Of a stretch of 64,000 nt of DNA, positions 24,036 through 43,600 are shown one piece after another; the stretch's first letter is position 1; every line of letters starts with the position of its first letter. Source of the DNA: Echiichthys vipera (Eukaryota > Chordata > Actinopteri > Perciformes > Trachinidae); the NCBI GenBank assembly GCA_963691815.1, contig OY829657.1, forward strand, positions 9,949,551 to 10,013,550, written 5' to 3'. The translations under genes were made by a program, and so were the position numbers. Under the pieces are notes generated by a model, which saw nothing but the letters and a program-made list of their open reading frames with translations, searched no databases and was not told the origin of the DNA.

Positions 24036-24402
24036 TTACGCACACCAACACAAGACACAGACACGCACACACACAGACGCACACAAACACTAAAATAAAA
24101 GGCACATCAATCATAATCATCGGCACCTTTAAAGACAATGCAGCTGAGAAGAGAAGGGAAATGGCATATCCCTAATTACTGTCTCTCTTTTGTTTACGCC
24201 CAATTATCACACATACACACACACACACCCATATGCTATATTAGTGCACGCTCACACGTGCAGACACAGTGGCACTAAGGGAGGATGATGAAGTTTCTTT
24301 AAAAAGAAATGAGTCTCATGGACCCAGAAGAGCTCTTAGTGCCACAAATCTTTTTTTTTTTTCCTTTTTCCTCTTCACATCCACACCCTGTACATACAAC
24401 GT

Positions 24403-24516
<114 letters not shown>

Positions 24517-24849
24517 CTCTACAGATTCATGGATTGGTTTTGCTTCTCTCTTTCCCCTCTGAGGGTAAGTGATCTATCGATCGATCTCTTCCAGTGAACC
24601 CCCAATGAGTTGGGAGAGCAGGCAGTCCCCGGAGATTGAGGCAGCTAGACCGTCTCTCATCGATTTAGATGAGTCATCAATGCACCTTAAGATTACATTT
24701 ATTTGTCTTTGTAATGTGTCAGGGTTTGCTGTGTGTGTGTGTTAAGCCTGCCTAGTTAAGATGTGCTTACAAAGGCCACATTTAAATAACAACTTACTGT
24801 TCTTGTGGTGAAATTTTGACTGGCCCTCACAAACAAAACAAACAAAGAT

Positions 24850-25000
24850 TTTAAGGTTAGTTCAACATTTTTGGGAAATGAGCTTATTTGCTTTCTCAGA
24901 GTTAGATGAGAAGATCGATGCGACTCTCATGTCGGAGCTCGAGCCAGCATAAAGACTAGAAACAGGGTGAAACAGCTATCTGGGCTTGTTCCACAAAAAC
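24850..25000 (+). repeat. Dispersed GCTTAGC-family repeat, copy 3
   Basis: TTCAACATTTTTGGGAAATG, GTTAGATGAGAAGATCGATG, ACTCTCATGTCGGAGC and ATAAAGACTAGAAACAGGGT appear in the family order. A reversed fragment (GCTGTTTCCCCTGCCTCCAG, ACACTAAGCTAA) follows at 25173-25215. Confidence 0.7.
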
Positions 25001-25550
25001 TACCAACACATTTGATCGGTTTAATCCTAAACTTATCTAATTAGCAACTAGCCGAAATATTGTAACAGCACATAATTTCTCCTAAGATCTTTCTGTATAT
25101 TAAACAATCACAATGTTGATCAGTTATATAAATCGTGATAGGAAGGCTACATTTCTTAAACATGGCATAGAGCCGCTGTTTCCCCTGCCTCCAGTCTTTA
25201 CACTAAGCTAAAATAAGAAGAAGTATTTCCAAAAACAATATTTTTATGTGCATCAGAACACACATTTGACATATTATGGTCTTATAAAGTTGATATTGCT
25301 AACATGTTAGCTACTTCCTGTTTACACATCGAGCAGCTGACATTGAATGAGATTAATTTGGAATTGGGTTTCTGGTGACCTGACATGTCTTTGTTACTCT
25401 GTCTTGGTCTTCATCAATTTCTGTGAAATCCAACTCCGTCTTTGGCTTGCCCGATGTTCCGCTTTCTTTACCATCTATTTGCTAACTTTCTCCATCTGTT
25501 GTTTGATCCTGGACAGATAGAGCACAGTGCATACTTCAGCTGAACAGGCT

Positions 25551-25705
25551 GTTGGTGGCTACTGTCAATATGTTGCCTCACAGGAGGAAGGTTCTGGTTT
25601 TGAACCCAACTTAAGGCTTTTTGTGTGGAGTTTGCATGTGCAAGTTTCCTCTTGATGCTCTGGGTGCTTCCTTCTTCATCAAAAGACATGCATGTAAGCT
25701 ATTGT
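25551..25705 (+). mobile_element. tRNA-like SINE/dispersed teleost repeat, copy 3 (truncated)
   Basis: TGTTGCCTCACAGGAGGAAG, GTTCTGGTTTTGAACCC, GTGTGGAGTTTGCATGTGCA and AAAAGACATGCATGTAAGC correspond to the first 170 bp of the 17331 copy, with heavy divergence. The 3' half is absent. Confidence 0.7.
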
Positions 25706-25839
25706 GAATTTCCTGCAACAGCAAAATGATATGGAAACTGTGCCGTGACTACATATGGCTCCTAAATATTTAAAATAAGTCAAACACGGAGCAGTTTAGG
25801 GGTATCTTCAGGTTATGAAAACATCTGTCTTGAACGGAG

Positions 25840-26400
25840 CTGGAAAAACACGGAGAACTGGGACCCAAATGCAGATACAGAATCAGAGTCAGGTTAAATG
25901 AATCTTTATTGTAATAAAAACTAAATGCAATAGTGTCCAGTGCGCAAGGGAAAAAGGAGTGAGGTCCAAGTGAAGGTGCTGCCCCTGAGCGTGTCGCTGT
26001 AGCAAACAACAGCGAGATGATCACAGGGAGAACACAAGCGGGTGGTAGGCAGGCAGACTGGGAGGCAAACAGGGGAACAGGATCACGGGTAACTAAAGCA
26101 AAAAAGGAACACAGAAACAATAAACATCAAAACAATCTCAAAGAACAGGGGGAGCCAACGATCAGAACACGATACCACATAGATGATGTAACGATCTGGC
26201 GCCGAATGCGTCTCAGATCCAGCTTCTTATACTGGTGGGGAGGTTATTGGTGGAGTTGGAAACAGCTTGTCCGGAAAACCATGCCTCCCGTCTACAACAG
26301 ACAAACACATAGAGGGGAGACATACAGGGAAAAACAGACAGAGGGGGACAAACACTGGAACAAAAGTAATAGGGAAGGACTGCCAGGATGGGATCCTGAC
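25840..26400 (-). repeat. Probable dispersed teleost repeat
   Basis: It begins with GAACTGGGACCCAAATGCAG and AATGAATCTTTATTGTAATA, as in a widespread fish repeat read in reverse, and ends near GCCAGGATGGGATCCTGACA. 48640-48960 has a similar overall make-up (GTGGACCCAAACC start, GGCAGGGAGCTGATTGTTAG). The class (possible LTR-type end with TTTATT) is uncertain; the 143-codon plus-strand open frame here has no protein likeness. Confidence 0.45.
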
Positions 26401-28050
26401 AACATCCCTTTTTTCATTGCTTTTTGGGTTAATCAGTTTTCCACTTGATTCAGTATTACTCAGGGGCGTCAACATATGAAGTGCAGGAGCCCGTGGGGTG
26501 GGGTGCCCGTAGTGAGAGAAGGTCCTCCAATAACGTGCTGGGCAGAGAACATTCGATACAGGTTATCAGATCAGAAAAAAACCCTGTGTTTAAAGAAGAA
26601 CTCATATTAAATTACAAAATGTTGCCATTTGTAATAAATGTCTTCAGAAAAGTGAACACCAGCTTTATCTTTATCTATACTTTGTGTTAAATGTTGCAGC
26701 TCATTTCAGGCTGCATTTTACTATCATCTTCTGCCTTTATATAAAAAAAGACTTATGTATTATTTAATTATGCACCAAAAAAAGCCTTTTGTTAAAGTCA
26801 GCAGTCATTTCAGCACCACAGTGAAACAGACAGCTCCTCTGCTCCGATGCTTGTTTTCACGTTTCGTCACGTTGACTCTCAGCTTTGACCTCCCTATATT
26901 CCCAGTACCATAGCCTAAAGAAACTAATTAGACTGTCAAATCCAACACAGTCCTGGTAAATATACATCTATATATATATATAGTATATGAATACATGATA
27001 TAAAGTACATGAGAAAACCTAATTTTTCAAGATACATGTTGTAAAATTACATAGATTTTGCAAGACTCTACAGTTGAACAGGGTAAGAAATGTTAACGAT
27101 GATATCACCATTAAACCAGTTGATTACTGACTTTAAGACAATTATTTCTTTATGAAATTCTATTTTTCATTATGCTAATGAGGCATTATCTAACGCTTAC
27201 TTTGGGTGAATTTGGGAGAAGTCTACAGACGCAGACAGAAACTAGTCTGTAAGAAGACATGTAAAGGAAGCAAAACAGCCCAAAATCTCCAAACTGACTG
27301 AAATGCATGAAAATATGATGTTTTTTTGCCTACGGTGCCTCCCCTCAAGACTGCAGATGAAGTTAGGCTGAAGTGACGTTATGGTAAGACATGAGGCCTT
27401 TAGGTTTATTGGTTTGGTAAGCCTCCAGCGTATGCGTTTGTGTGTCCTCATAGGTGTAGCACAACGGACATGAGTGATAACTGTTGTGTTCATGCAGAGT
27501 GGATCTTTTTTTCCTCGGGGATTCAGGCCACAGTCTGCATTGATTTTCTGAGAGGAAAGCAGTTGCTGTAAGTGGAAGGTTCCTATTGGATTTATTTAGC
27601 TTTCATTTCCTTCTTCCCTCACATCTCTTGTTATTTTTCCTCCTGTTTCTTCCTTTTCCCCCTTCTGTTGTCCTTGTCTCTCCCTCCCTCCCTCTCTTTG
27701 TTCTGTTCTCTCATTTCCATTCTCTCCCTCTCTCCCTCTTACTTGTGTTTTCGTCCTCAGACGCCGCTAGACAAACAGGACAGTAAATTTGCATTGCATC
27801 ACAGAGCTCGCCATCACATTCTGCGCTGCAAGTAGATACCGCTGAAACAGGGGGCGACCTGTCTCCCCCCCGCACTGACGTTTTCTCTCTTCTTCGCTCC
27901 CTCTCTTCATCTCGAGAGCTGCCGTTGACAGGCTGCAGCAAGATAATTGAGAGTTCTATAGATCGCAAGAGGAACATCGATTCCCTCTGCTCCATTCTCT
28001 TCTTACTTTCAACTACACCTCCACTCCCCCCTCACTCGTTTTTACCTTTT
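26401..28050. other. No gene seen; polypyrimidine tract
   Basis: 27590-27750 is a long T/C-rich tract ending in GTTTTCGTCCTCAG, which looks like a splice acceptor. The following 60 bp contains ATTTGCAT but no donor or recognisable coding sequence. Confidence 0.4.
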
Positions 28051-28054
28051 CCTC

Positions 28055-28089
<35 letters not shown>
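28051..28089. repeat. (CT)n simple repeat
   Basis: A CT run inside a longer T/C-rich segment (27990-28130). Confidence 0.95.
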
Positions 28090-28130
28090 GTCTCTGCCTG
28101 TCACTCTCGTTCTGTCTCCCTGCCTCTCGT

Positions 28131-31100
28131 TCCTTCTGTGATCACAAGTTGTAACTGCTGTGATTCGCTGCATAGATAATTCAACCACCTCCTGATCTAT
28201 CTGTCTGGTAATCTCTGTGTGTGTGTCGCTCCTTCTGTCCGTCTGCCCACTGTATAAGGCATCATTCTCCGTCGTGGCCGAGAGGAGACATGGGCGGTGA
28301 AATAGTCTCAGAGGCGGACAAAAGAACTGAACAAACAGAGGAGAAAGAAGCAAAGCAAAGGTGCAATTTCACAAATATTGAGCTGCACTTTGCACTTAAC
28401 AGTTGGATTCAGGATTAAAAAACCTTCTTTAAAACGCCTCCTCCACCTTGTTTTCATCGGCTTGTCAAAATGTGAAATTGGAGAGGGATTGTTGCTATTA
28501 CCTGCCTTCACCTTCTATACACAAGTCTAATAATAGAACTAACCATCCAGACATGATAATCTTTAACATTTTAGTGCAAATAAATGTCAGATTTTCTACT
28601 CCCATTTTGCAATTAAAACAGCACAACAGTGGGTAGTTTGCATGAGTTCAACCTGCAGCAGCATAAACTTTAACACCATAAAGACGTTGCTTCTTGTTTG
28701 AATGACGAGCGCTTTCCGCAAAGTAAAGTGAACAAATACCAGCGCGATGACGCACCACAAACCACAAACAACAAGTTCTCACACTTTACCACTTTAACAT
28801 TTCAAGGGCCAGACTTAAACTAAACATCTCAAAGAGAGAATACATTTTTTTCCCCCAGCTCTGACTTAAGATAAGAATGCGGCATTTTAAAAAAGTCATC
28901 TAGCCAGAACAGACAATTGTTTTCTCCGCCTGTTGCAAGGCTGAGTTGTTTACACATTGATCTGCCTTTCCCTACTCTGCTTCTCTCCTGATATGGATTC
29001 TGTGGCTCGGCCTTGACTAGCTTGCTTACACTCAGTCACCTTGATCTGCTGCTGACACCGAGCAGCAAACATAAACAGCCGACGCCGAGCTCCTTTCACC
29101 CTCTATCTGGCTTTCTGAACGTCTCGCTTGTCCTTTGTTTCACCTTCAGTCAATTACGGTGTTGAGTTGTAATCACAGCCATCACTGGAGGAGGCGTGTT
29201 ATTTGATGTCCACTTCAGTTACAGTGTGTCATATAAACTGTCTTCATATATTTCTTATGTGAAAAAGTCCAATTTTTGGTGACTCACGGTGTAGGGCTGT
29301 ATTTTCCTATCTCTTTGGCTTGAATCCTTCTCAGAAAGCCACTGGATGATGTCAAAAATGCATTGTCACACAGCCAAAAATAAAATAGTTTTTCTTCGTC
29401 TGTGAAAAGTTGACACTGTGGAGATAAAAGGGTTTCCCCCCAGAGCTGGACAGGGGACCCAGAACATGTCAAGGATTATAGATATTGTGTCAGAGCTGCT
29501 GTTGAGTTGTTGTCACGGGGCCCGCAGTTTCGAGCCCGGTGCCTGACTTTAACAGGGCCAACATGTCTCTCATTTGTACATCCAGTAAAATATGGAGCCC
29601 CAACGCGTTAGACATACATCTTTAAAACTCAACCCACTATTATGAAATGTTATTTCATCATTTTTATTCCATAATGTCACTTTTCTTTTTCTTTTTTTAT
29701 TTCATAATGTCACTTTCCATGACAGTGGAGTTGTTATTAGTGTCTCGAAGTGCGCCCATTTCAATGTTCAGCCAATCACATGCTGAGTCAGCAACTGCCA
29801 GCCAGCACTGTGCTGCCGGCTCGCTAACTAGCTCCTGTTGCGTGAGGAATCAACGAGAGTCATTTTAATCTTCACAGAACATCTTTAGAAACAACACAGC
29901 TGAGGTTGCTCTGAATTTACCAGCCATCTGCTGTTAACACTGGCTCTTCAGTTTGATGCTAAGTTACGGTTTAAGGTCACAACTTAGCTAGGTAGGTAGC
30001 ATATGGCCTTGTTTGTTTGTTTGCGGACACAACTTTTGAATTCAACATTGACATGGCATCACTTTTTCAGTCTATATGGTGAACTTATTAAACACAATCT
30101 TTTTTACACATGCAGCAGGTAAAGAGAGACATTTTCATTCTGTTGGCGTGGCACGGCAAAACACTAGCTTTTAAAAGTGGTTGGCAACGGGACATCAGGT
30201 TTTGGGAATATAGTTGCTATTTCAATAACCTTAAATTTTAAGTACATAAGATCATATGCAGTTACTGTATACATCATCTTAAAGCTATGGTCTACATTCT
30301 GAAAATCAGTTGAGCCTCTGAGACAGATTTGAAAAAAGCATCCTGCCCCCCCAACCAGAAAGAAAAAAGCATCCCGCCCCCCCAACCAGAAAGAAAAAAG
30401 CATCCCGCCCCCAAACGAACCCCTGCCCTCAGTGTTCCATGATTCCTCCCCCCGAGCTGGTATCGCCCTCCCTCGCCTCCTAACAACACCTGGCTAAAAA
30501 CACACGGCTAACGCATGCTAAGATGTGTTGACATAGCCATTTATCAGACCGGGGATGTTCACAGTCATGAGTCGGTATTGGCACAGACTAATGGATTAAT
30601 TAAAATTACCTGTTCAACAAGATGTCTGCTGTCTCAGCATCTGTTATCAGTCACAAATCCCACTCTCATGTGCACGTCTTAAACTCAGATTTAAAGATGT
30701 ACTCCATAAGATTTTCATCTATTTAATTGTCTTTTAAGTTACTTTCTATCAAATAGTGGGTTAAAACAATGGTGATTGATCATATGACCCTTCTACTTAT
30801 TTTATTTATTTATGTTTTACCATTTTTTTTAATGAATTCTGCAGACGAGTACACAGAAGAAAGCATGACAGTTGTACAGTGCGTCTGCTTCAAGGTGAAA
30901 AAACACAGACAAGAACAGAAAAACCCTCTGAATCCCTCTATCCCTCCCAACAACCCACGTCACAATAACCAACCAAGTAAACGAATAACATGTAACATGA
31001 GTAGATGGGTAAATTAAAAAAAAACTAAAACTAAAACATACAAACAAATAAATAACGTAATTCAAGAAAGAGGGGGTCTGTCCTTCCAGGTCCCTTCTTA

Positions 31101-32022
31101 TCTTTTAACAAGATGGAGGCATTGAAAGACCAGACTCGCCTGCAGTTACATCTCACCTTAGTTTAAGGTGAACGCGAATGTGAAAACTCTGCACATCCAT
31201 CATTCTGCACAGTGAAGGTCAAACATCAAGCAACAATAAGCAAGACACATTTTTGAGTGGAAATATACTTTAATAGTGAACACTGTGGAGTTCTATCACA
31301 CTGTAACCGCATTGCCAATATGTGCACAAAGCCGTACCTTTATAATTAATTCTAATATGCTTTCCTTTTTCCTTTCCTCCTTCCTTTTATCTTTCACTGG
31401 TTTTTGAAGCGCCTGACATGATATATTCCTGACTTCTTTGTCTTTCCATGACAGCAAAAGGCAAATTCCTTAGTGTATTTATAAAATAATCTCACTTATT
31501 CCCTGTCAAGGTGTTGTTTATCCTTTGCTCCATGCTGTTACAAGTCACTGTCAGTTATCTTAGCTTTGTAGTCGTACAGTCTGACCTGTTGCAGGGGCAC
31601 CACCACAGTCCTACCATCTGTTTCAACTTGAAAAGAGCTGCAGCTCAAGGCAGTCTAGTTTTGCCGTTACCATCCACGGTTTGAATGAAGAACGAAATTT
31701 TCTCTTTGAAATCGGTCAGAATTTTAACTCTCTCCATCTTCACAGGGTACGTGCTGACAAAGGGAATTTACAGTATTGAACAATGGCAATTAACAAAAGA
31801 CAGTAAGGAAGCGAAGCAGGCTGAGGAGGGAATGTCTAAGGAGAGATGAGAGGCCCTTTACTCCCTCATCAGTAAATCCTTGCTGATGGGCATGGAGGAT
31901 TCTCACTCCCAAGCTTTTTTTTCCCCTTTTAATGAGCGCACACACACACTTTCACACACTCCCACATGCATACACACATATCTGGATTCCTTTCCCCTTG
32001 TTTGTGTCTTTCTCTCTCTTCT

Positions 32023-32023
<1 letters not shown>
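28131..32023. other. No gene seen
   Basis: No exon-like open frames. It holds a 31-bp tandem repeat at 30331-30413 and a local duplicated CATAATGTCACTTT motif near 29670-29715. Confidence 0.4.
30331..30413. repeat. 31-bp minisatellite, ~2.7 units
   Basis: Unit GAAAAAAGCATCCTGCCCCC plus CCAACCAGAAA; units at 30331, 30362 and a partial one at 30393. Units 1 and 2 differ at one base. Confidence 0.93.

Positions 32024-32115
<92 letters not shown>
32024..32115. repeat. (CA)n microsatellite with TATA break
   Basis: A CA run over 92 bp with one ATATA interruption near 32089. Confidence 0.98.
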
Positions 32116-33117
32116 CCTAAAGAGCAGAGATTGCCTCATTCTATCATCATTGGCCTTATTTTGAGCGAAGCGTGTACATGCATACACTGCAGAAAAGCCT
32201 AAGTCAGGAGGAGAGCACCGTCTGCTTTCTATCAACAAAGCATTACATTACATTCAAAACCACCTCCTCTGTTTGGTGTTAATCTAATGGCCCATTACCC
32301 CACCTGCCATCATGACAAAATATGGAGGGGAATAAAATTCTACCTGACGCCCTTCTCCCACGCCTGAATGACGATGAGCATCTTCCTGTCACCGATGTGC
32401 GTTTGCATCGGGTGTGTGTTTATGCATGCATATGTTGAGTGTGTAGCGGCGGAGTGTGTATGCATGTGTGCATTGTGTTGCTGTGTGTATGTACAGAAGG
32501 GGATTGTTGAGTCCCTGGCAAGCACAACTATCTAAACAGTCTAAACAATGGCACTTTAAAAATCCCCCTGACTCGCACACACACACATGCTCACACATGC
32601 TCACACTCGCTCACTGTTTGTGATCTGGCATGTGATCTGTGAGAACAAATCCCAGAGTGGACACTGTGACAGGGGTGATAGCTCTTGTTTATCTGCTGCT
32701 AGAGCTGCATGTTTACCACAGTAACATGCAGGTGTGTGTGTTCATATGCATGTGTGTCTGCCTTTGCCAGTGCACGTGTACATCTGGATGCGCATGCACA
32801 CACATGCCTTTTGTGGACCAACTCAAGGCTTTTGGTTGCCTGGCAACCAGATAGAAAAACTTGTACCTACAGTAAAAATAATTCACTTTCTCATTGACAA
32901 CACCCAAAATAACCAAACCTGAGTAAACACACCCGCCTCCACACAAGCACACACACACACCCACCCACCCACCGACACACACACACTGTACAAAGCACAC
33001 CCACTTAGCACTGCTATCAAAACTAGGATTAACTGCATTGTGACCTTTGTTTTGATCCTCTGTACAATGTGCGTGTTAGCATCCTCGGCAAGTTCCAAAA
33101 TAACCAAAGCTGTGCAA

Positions 33118-39240
<6,123 letters not shown>

Positions 39241-39310
39241 CGGCGATGGACTTTTAGCACCTTTCTAGTTCTGACTACTCAAGGCGTTTTTTACCCAACC
39301 ACCCTGAAGG
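39241..39310 (-). mobile_element. SINE tail fragment related to 42451-42763
   Basis: The plus strand reads GCACCTTTCTAGTTCTGACT and ACTCAAGGCG, matching 42482-42512 (GCCTTTCTAGTCTTCTGACT). Only the tail end remains. Confidence 0.55.
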
Positions 39311-41830
39311 GTGATCCGATGAGCCCCGGATACAGCAAAGGTACATTTGCAACACAGATAGTGGAGATAGCGGAAGTGGTCTGACATGCCCGGCAGATGT
39401 CAGGCTCTATACCCACACTGTGCAGCCGGTAAGTCAGACTTAACAAAAAACTTTTATTTTTTTTAATGGACTTTACTTTGTGCATGGGGCCCTTTTGTAA
39501 AAATGCCACAATTGATTAATTCCAGGGATTTGGTATCATGGTCTGTAAGAAGAAATGTGGTGAAATATGTGTATAATGTCAAGCATGTTGAGCTCAAAGA
39601 GACTAAGAACTTACAATTGCATCATTTACTTAAACTGGAGTTTTAAAGCCCAATAAAAATGATTTAAGCTACATACTTACATAGCCAAAATCACACACCA
39701 TATCTGGTCTCTGATCTGCTGTCAATACTATATTGATACAGTACTATATCTTCCAGCTCTCTTCTAAAGCCATGAAGCAGAAGAGGAAGAAGAATTACAA
39801 AGTGTGCAGCTGAGATCAAAAATAGGACTTCCAAAAACATTTCACCCTCTGCTAGTTTTGACTCCTGACTCCGCGCTTCCCACGCTCTCCAAAATACACC
39901 TTCCTTCAAATCACGTCACTGGAAATTGATAATGGACTAAAATATATATTTAGGAGCCTCAGTGATTGAAAATACTAGAGACCAAAAAGAAGAAGAAGAC
40001 GCCTTGACAACTTGTGCTTTAGGTGTAAAGACAAATTCTTTCTAATCCTATCTTTCTCATCCTAAGTGGGAGTTAAGGGGAAGGTTTTATGATTTTTCAT
40101 GCTCTTTCTGTATCATTTCATGTGGTGTGCAGCAGACAGAGGCAGAATAGGGGTGAGGAGAGGCAGTGAAGGTAGAGGTAGAGAGAGGATAAAATGTAGC
40201 AAAGGTCAGGAAATAGCTTCAAACCCTCAAAATTATAGGGGCACAAGCGATGCTCCTGTTGGGAACCTTTTGATCCACCGAATTGACCTTCAATCACTGT
40301 TGGACTACAGGGAGCTATTTGTAAGTTGGCAGTCATTGAGGCTGAAAAATGTCTCACCATTCCCCGACAATCAGCCCTGCAGAGCTCGGCTGTTTGGTAA
40401 TCAGTGAACTGTTGCAAACATTAGGATGCTTTGTCGACGGCCCTGTGAACACGGGAAATGAAGATGATTTATAATACATGAGAAAAGCGGTGTCACTAAT
40501 CCCGCGAAAGCAGGAAACACAATGTCAGCAGAACTGTAAAGGTACAGAATTAGATCATATTGGTTCTGAAAAGACAAGTAAGTCAAACACGCATTTTCCC
40601 TGAACTATAGGTTCATTAAAAACACAAACACAACATTCAACCTACAAAAAGAAAGACTTATTACAAGCTTTGTTTTTACTGCTGGTGCTTAGTCTGGAGG
40701 AAAACATGTCTCGAATCCACCTGTGCTCGACTGTGAAGCGTTAAGTTTCAAACATGCACTAAAATGAATCACCAACCAATCAGAAAGGTATGAGAAGTTA
40801 AACAAAGTATAAATCTTACCAAGCAGTCTTATTCACCGGCCCCATTCCTTTTGTGTGTTGTGAAAACCACAATTATATTTTGATTGTAAACCTGACAGCC
40901 CATTAAAATGATTTTATTTTCAAACTGACAAAATGTGTCATTATGCTGTCTTTATATTGACAAATTTGGTTGATGAGCGAGAGCTTAAAGTATGAAAAGA
41001 CTATTTCACCATACAAAAAAAAAGCCCAATTACTTTTGTGGTACGGAAGCTGAAATTTGAAAGACGCAGTCTCTGCAAGCCTATTTGAAATGTTCTGCAC
41101 GGACATTCAAGGGTAACCTGAGCTCAATCTGTGTTTTGTCATGTGAGAACTGAAGATTTTTTTTTTCTTCCAGGAGAATTATATCTGAAAGAGAGGATAC
41201 AAAAGATTAAAAAAATATATATAATATCCTCTAACTGGTTGGGGAATGGAACAGAAAGTCTAATCTGCAACTGTACTAAAATGGGATATTTTCAGGCGAC
41301 CACGTTTTGTTACTTTAAGTTATCCAAAATCATCCCCATCATTAGTTTCAGGGCTTCATCTCCTCCAAAGCTGTTTGCAGAGAAAGCAATCTTTACTTAC
41401 TTACATCCACTGGATTTCTAAGGACGTCCAAATTCTTTTGATCGAAAGAAAAACATGAATATTAAAAAGGCACGGCAGGAGGCTTCTTTAGCTCTGTCTA
41501 TCCAGTGACATGACATGACATATATATTATACAAATAAAAGATACTCGCAGACAGAAACACTGGAAGACAGACATGTTTTGCTGCAGTGCCGAGCGAGAC
41601 ACGAGGTAATTCAATGTGATGGGGGCCATAAACCAGAGCATTAATATAGCAGCAAAGAAATATTTGCTATGTAAAGATCTATGGTAATGTCGTCCTGAGC
41701 AGAGAATGAAGTCACACTCCCGCTGTGTGTGCTGTAATCTGAGTTTCTCTGTTGTTTGTTTTGATAGTTGGTCCGTCCGCGGATGTAGGTTGGTTCATGT
41801 GGCCATGAAAAAAAATATTTATATTTTATT
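39311..41830. other. No gene seen
   Basis: AT-rich DNA; open frames are short and unlike proteins. Confidence 0.4.
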
Positions 41831-41834
41831 TCTA

Positions 41835-42075
41835 GTATTTCACACATTGGGGGAACGCTCTGTGAGAGTCCTGGGGAGGGGGTCCCAGGCCAGTATATGT
41901 AGCGTTGTGCGGAATATTCACAGCGAGCAAGTGGCTATGTTGATGACATTCCTATTGTGCAGCTCACGCAAAACAGGACGAACTAACCTCGGAGATGGCA
42001 AGGAAATTTGAACTTCTGTCCCAAGGGCCGATGCCGAAATCATCAGACAAATTCAAGGAGCAGCAAGAGACTCTG
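41835..42075 (+). repeat. Dispersed repeat (AAATCATCAGACAAATTCAAG), copy 1
   Basis: GTTGATGACATTCCTATTGT, AACTAACCTCGGAGATGG, AAGGGCCGATGCCGAAATC and CATCAGACAAATTCAAGGAG line up with 56600-56765 and, for the last 70 bp, with 57715-57785. Confidence 0.7.
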
Positions 42076-42450
42076 TGTAATCCGTGTCATGTCCGGCCTC
42101 CTGCACGCTCTACCCAGACGCCACTCCTCGCCTAAACCAAATGGAATATATCCAGTGGGTAAGAAAACACGTCTGAAGTGAACATTCTCCTGTTGCGTGC
42201 TACATGTGAGCAAAATGTCTGGACCTGATTCAACAGACATTATCCCAAGTTAATATGAGAAAATGAGGTTGTGCTTAGGCACAGTAGTGCTTTGAGATAA
42301 ACGCTAACATTACGTGCATAATGTATAATGTGTAATCTGTATATTACGTATTATAATGTTTACCATGTTCAGTTTAATCTGTTAGCATGCTACATTTGCT
42401 AATTAGCACTAAGCACAGCACAGTTGAGGCTGATGGGAGTGTAATTAATT

Positions 42451-42763
42451 GGTAAATTGTAATGGACTTGTACTTGTATAGTGCCTTTCTAGTCTTCTGA
42501 CTACTCAAGGCGCTTCACAGTGTCTGTCACATTCACCCATTCACACAGACATTCACACTGATGGCAGTGGACATCTACATACCATCTAATGTAATCTAAC
42601 CATTCACACCACATTTACACACCCATGCGAAGCACATGGAGCAATCCGGGGTTCAGTGTCTTGCCCAAGGATACTTCGACATGCGGACCGGAGGAGTCAG
42701 GGATAGAACCACCGATCTCTTGAATGGAGGATGACCCACTCTATCTCTGAGCCACAGCCGCCC
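42451..42763 (-). mobile_element. tRNA-derived SINE
   Basis: Minus strand: GGGCGGCTGTGGCTCAGAGA (box A TGGCTCAGAGATAGAG), GGTGGTTCTATCCCTGACTC (box B), CGAAGTATCCTTGGGCAAGA, then a tail with GCGCCTTGAGTAGTCAGAAG, ACTAGAAAGGCACTATACAA and GTACAAGTCCATTACAATTT. Head, body and tail are all present. Confidence 0.85.
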
Positions 42764-42779
42764 AAAAACCGAAGTTAAT

Positions 42780-43600
42780 GCAATTTATCCTGTGGAGAAC
42801 ATGAATGCACCAAATTGCATGGCAATCCATCTAGTAGTTTTTGAGACATTTCAATTAAGACCAAAAATGTCAACTCATGGTGCGCTAGAGGAAAAGTCTT
42901 GGAGTCTCCAAAGTCAGCAGGATTCATCCTCTGGTTCGTTATGATCCGTCCAATAGTTCCAATAGACTGGGAATGTTGCTACTTTCCGTCAGTCTATCAG
43001 AGTCCCCATACTGGCATGGCACAAACTTAACTCTGCATGTTCCTATTTCATGAAACCCCAGTTTCACAAAATGAAAAGTGAGTGCAGCTAAGACTGTTAA
43101 TCAATACGTCACCTAAATGAAAAGGATCGATAGTACAAGCTGAGACAATACAGCAAACTGAAAGTCACACAGTCAGTTTCCTCGGCTCAGCAGAGGAAAC
43201 TGACTGCTGATACTGTTGAGGTTTGGATACAGTTATTGTTGTTCACTCCACTTGAAATCTCAGTGTTTGTCAAGCGAATTATCAGCACGCTTGGGACTCT
43301 TTGTTTGCTTTGATTGATCTAAAGTATCTAAAAAGTGGATCACCTTTTGAAATACTGTTATGTACTGGCTGAAATAAAACCTTAATTAGTGGTTATTTAT
43401 ACAACAATATGCTAAATGTATTCACAAGCCACATAGGTTGGTCCACCACTTTGATCCGGAGGTCAATATCAATATCACAATGACATTTTGTACAGACATT
43501 CATGAGCCACAGAGGATGAACCTCACTAATGTTAGGGATTCTCTGACCTTACTTCTAGCTCCAGCAAGAGGTTGAAGGTTGTAGTTTAGTGAAATGTCTC
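42780..43600. repeat. Two fragments of a dispersed repeat (see 15210-15446)
   Basis: Fragment one, 42790-42965: AAATTGCATGGCAATCCATC, CTCCAAAGTCAGCAGGATTC. Fragment two, 43435-43600: GTACAGACATTCATGAGCCA, CAGAGGATGAACCTCACTAA. Both carry the same ordered words as 15210-15446 or its usual extension. Confidence 0.55.

Noticed and set aside
26017..26448. 143-codon plus-strand open frame
   Set aside because: It lies in a probable dispersed repeat, and its sequence is low-complexity and charged with no motif.
27762..27835. Possible exon after a polypyrimidine tract and GTCCTCAG
   Set aside because: The frame closes after 24 codons, no donor is evident and there is no protein match.
30331..30413. 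CRISPR-like array
   Set aside because: The units are directly adjacent without spacers, and this is a vertebrate genome; it is a minisatellite.
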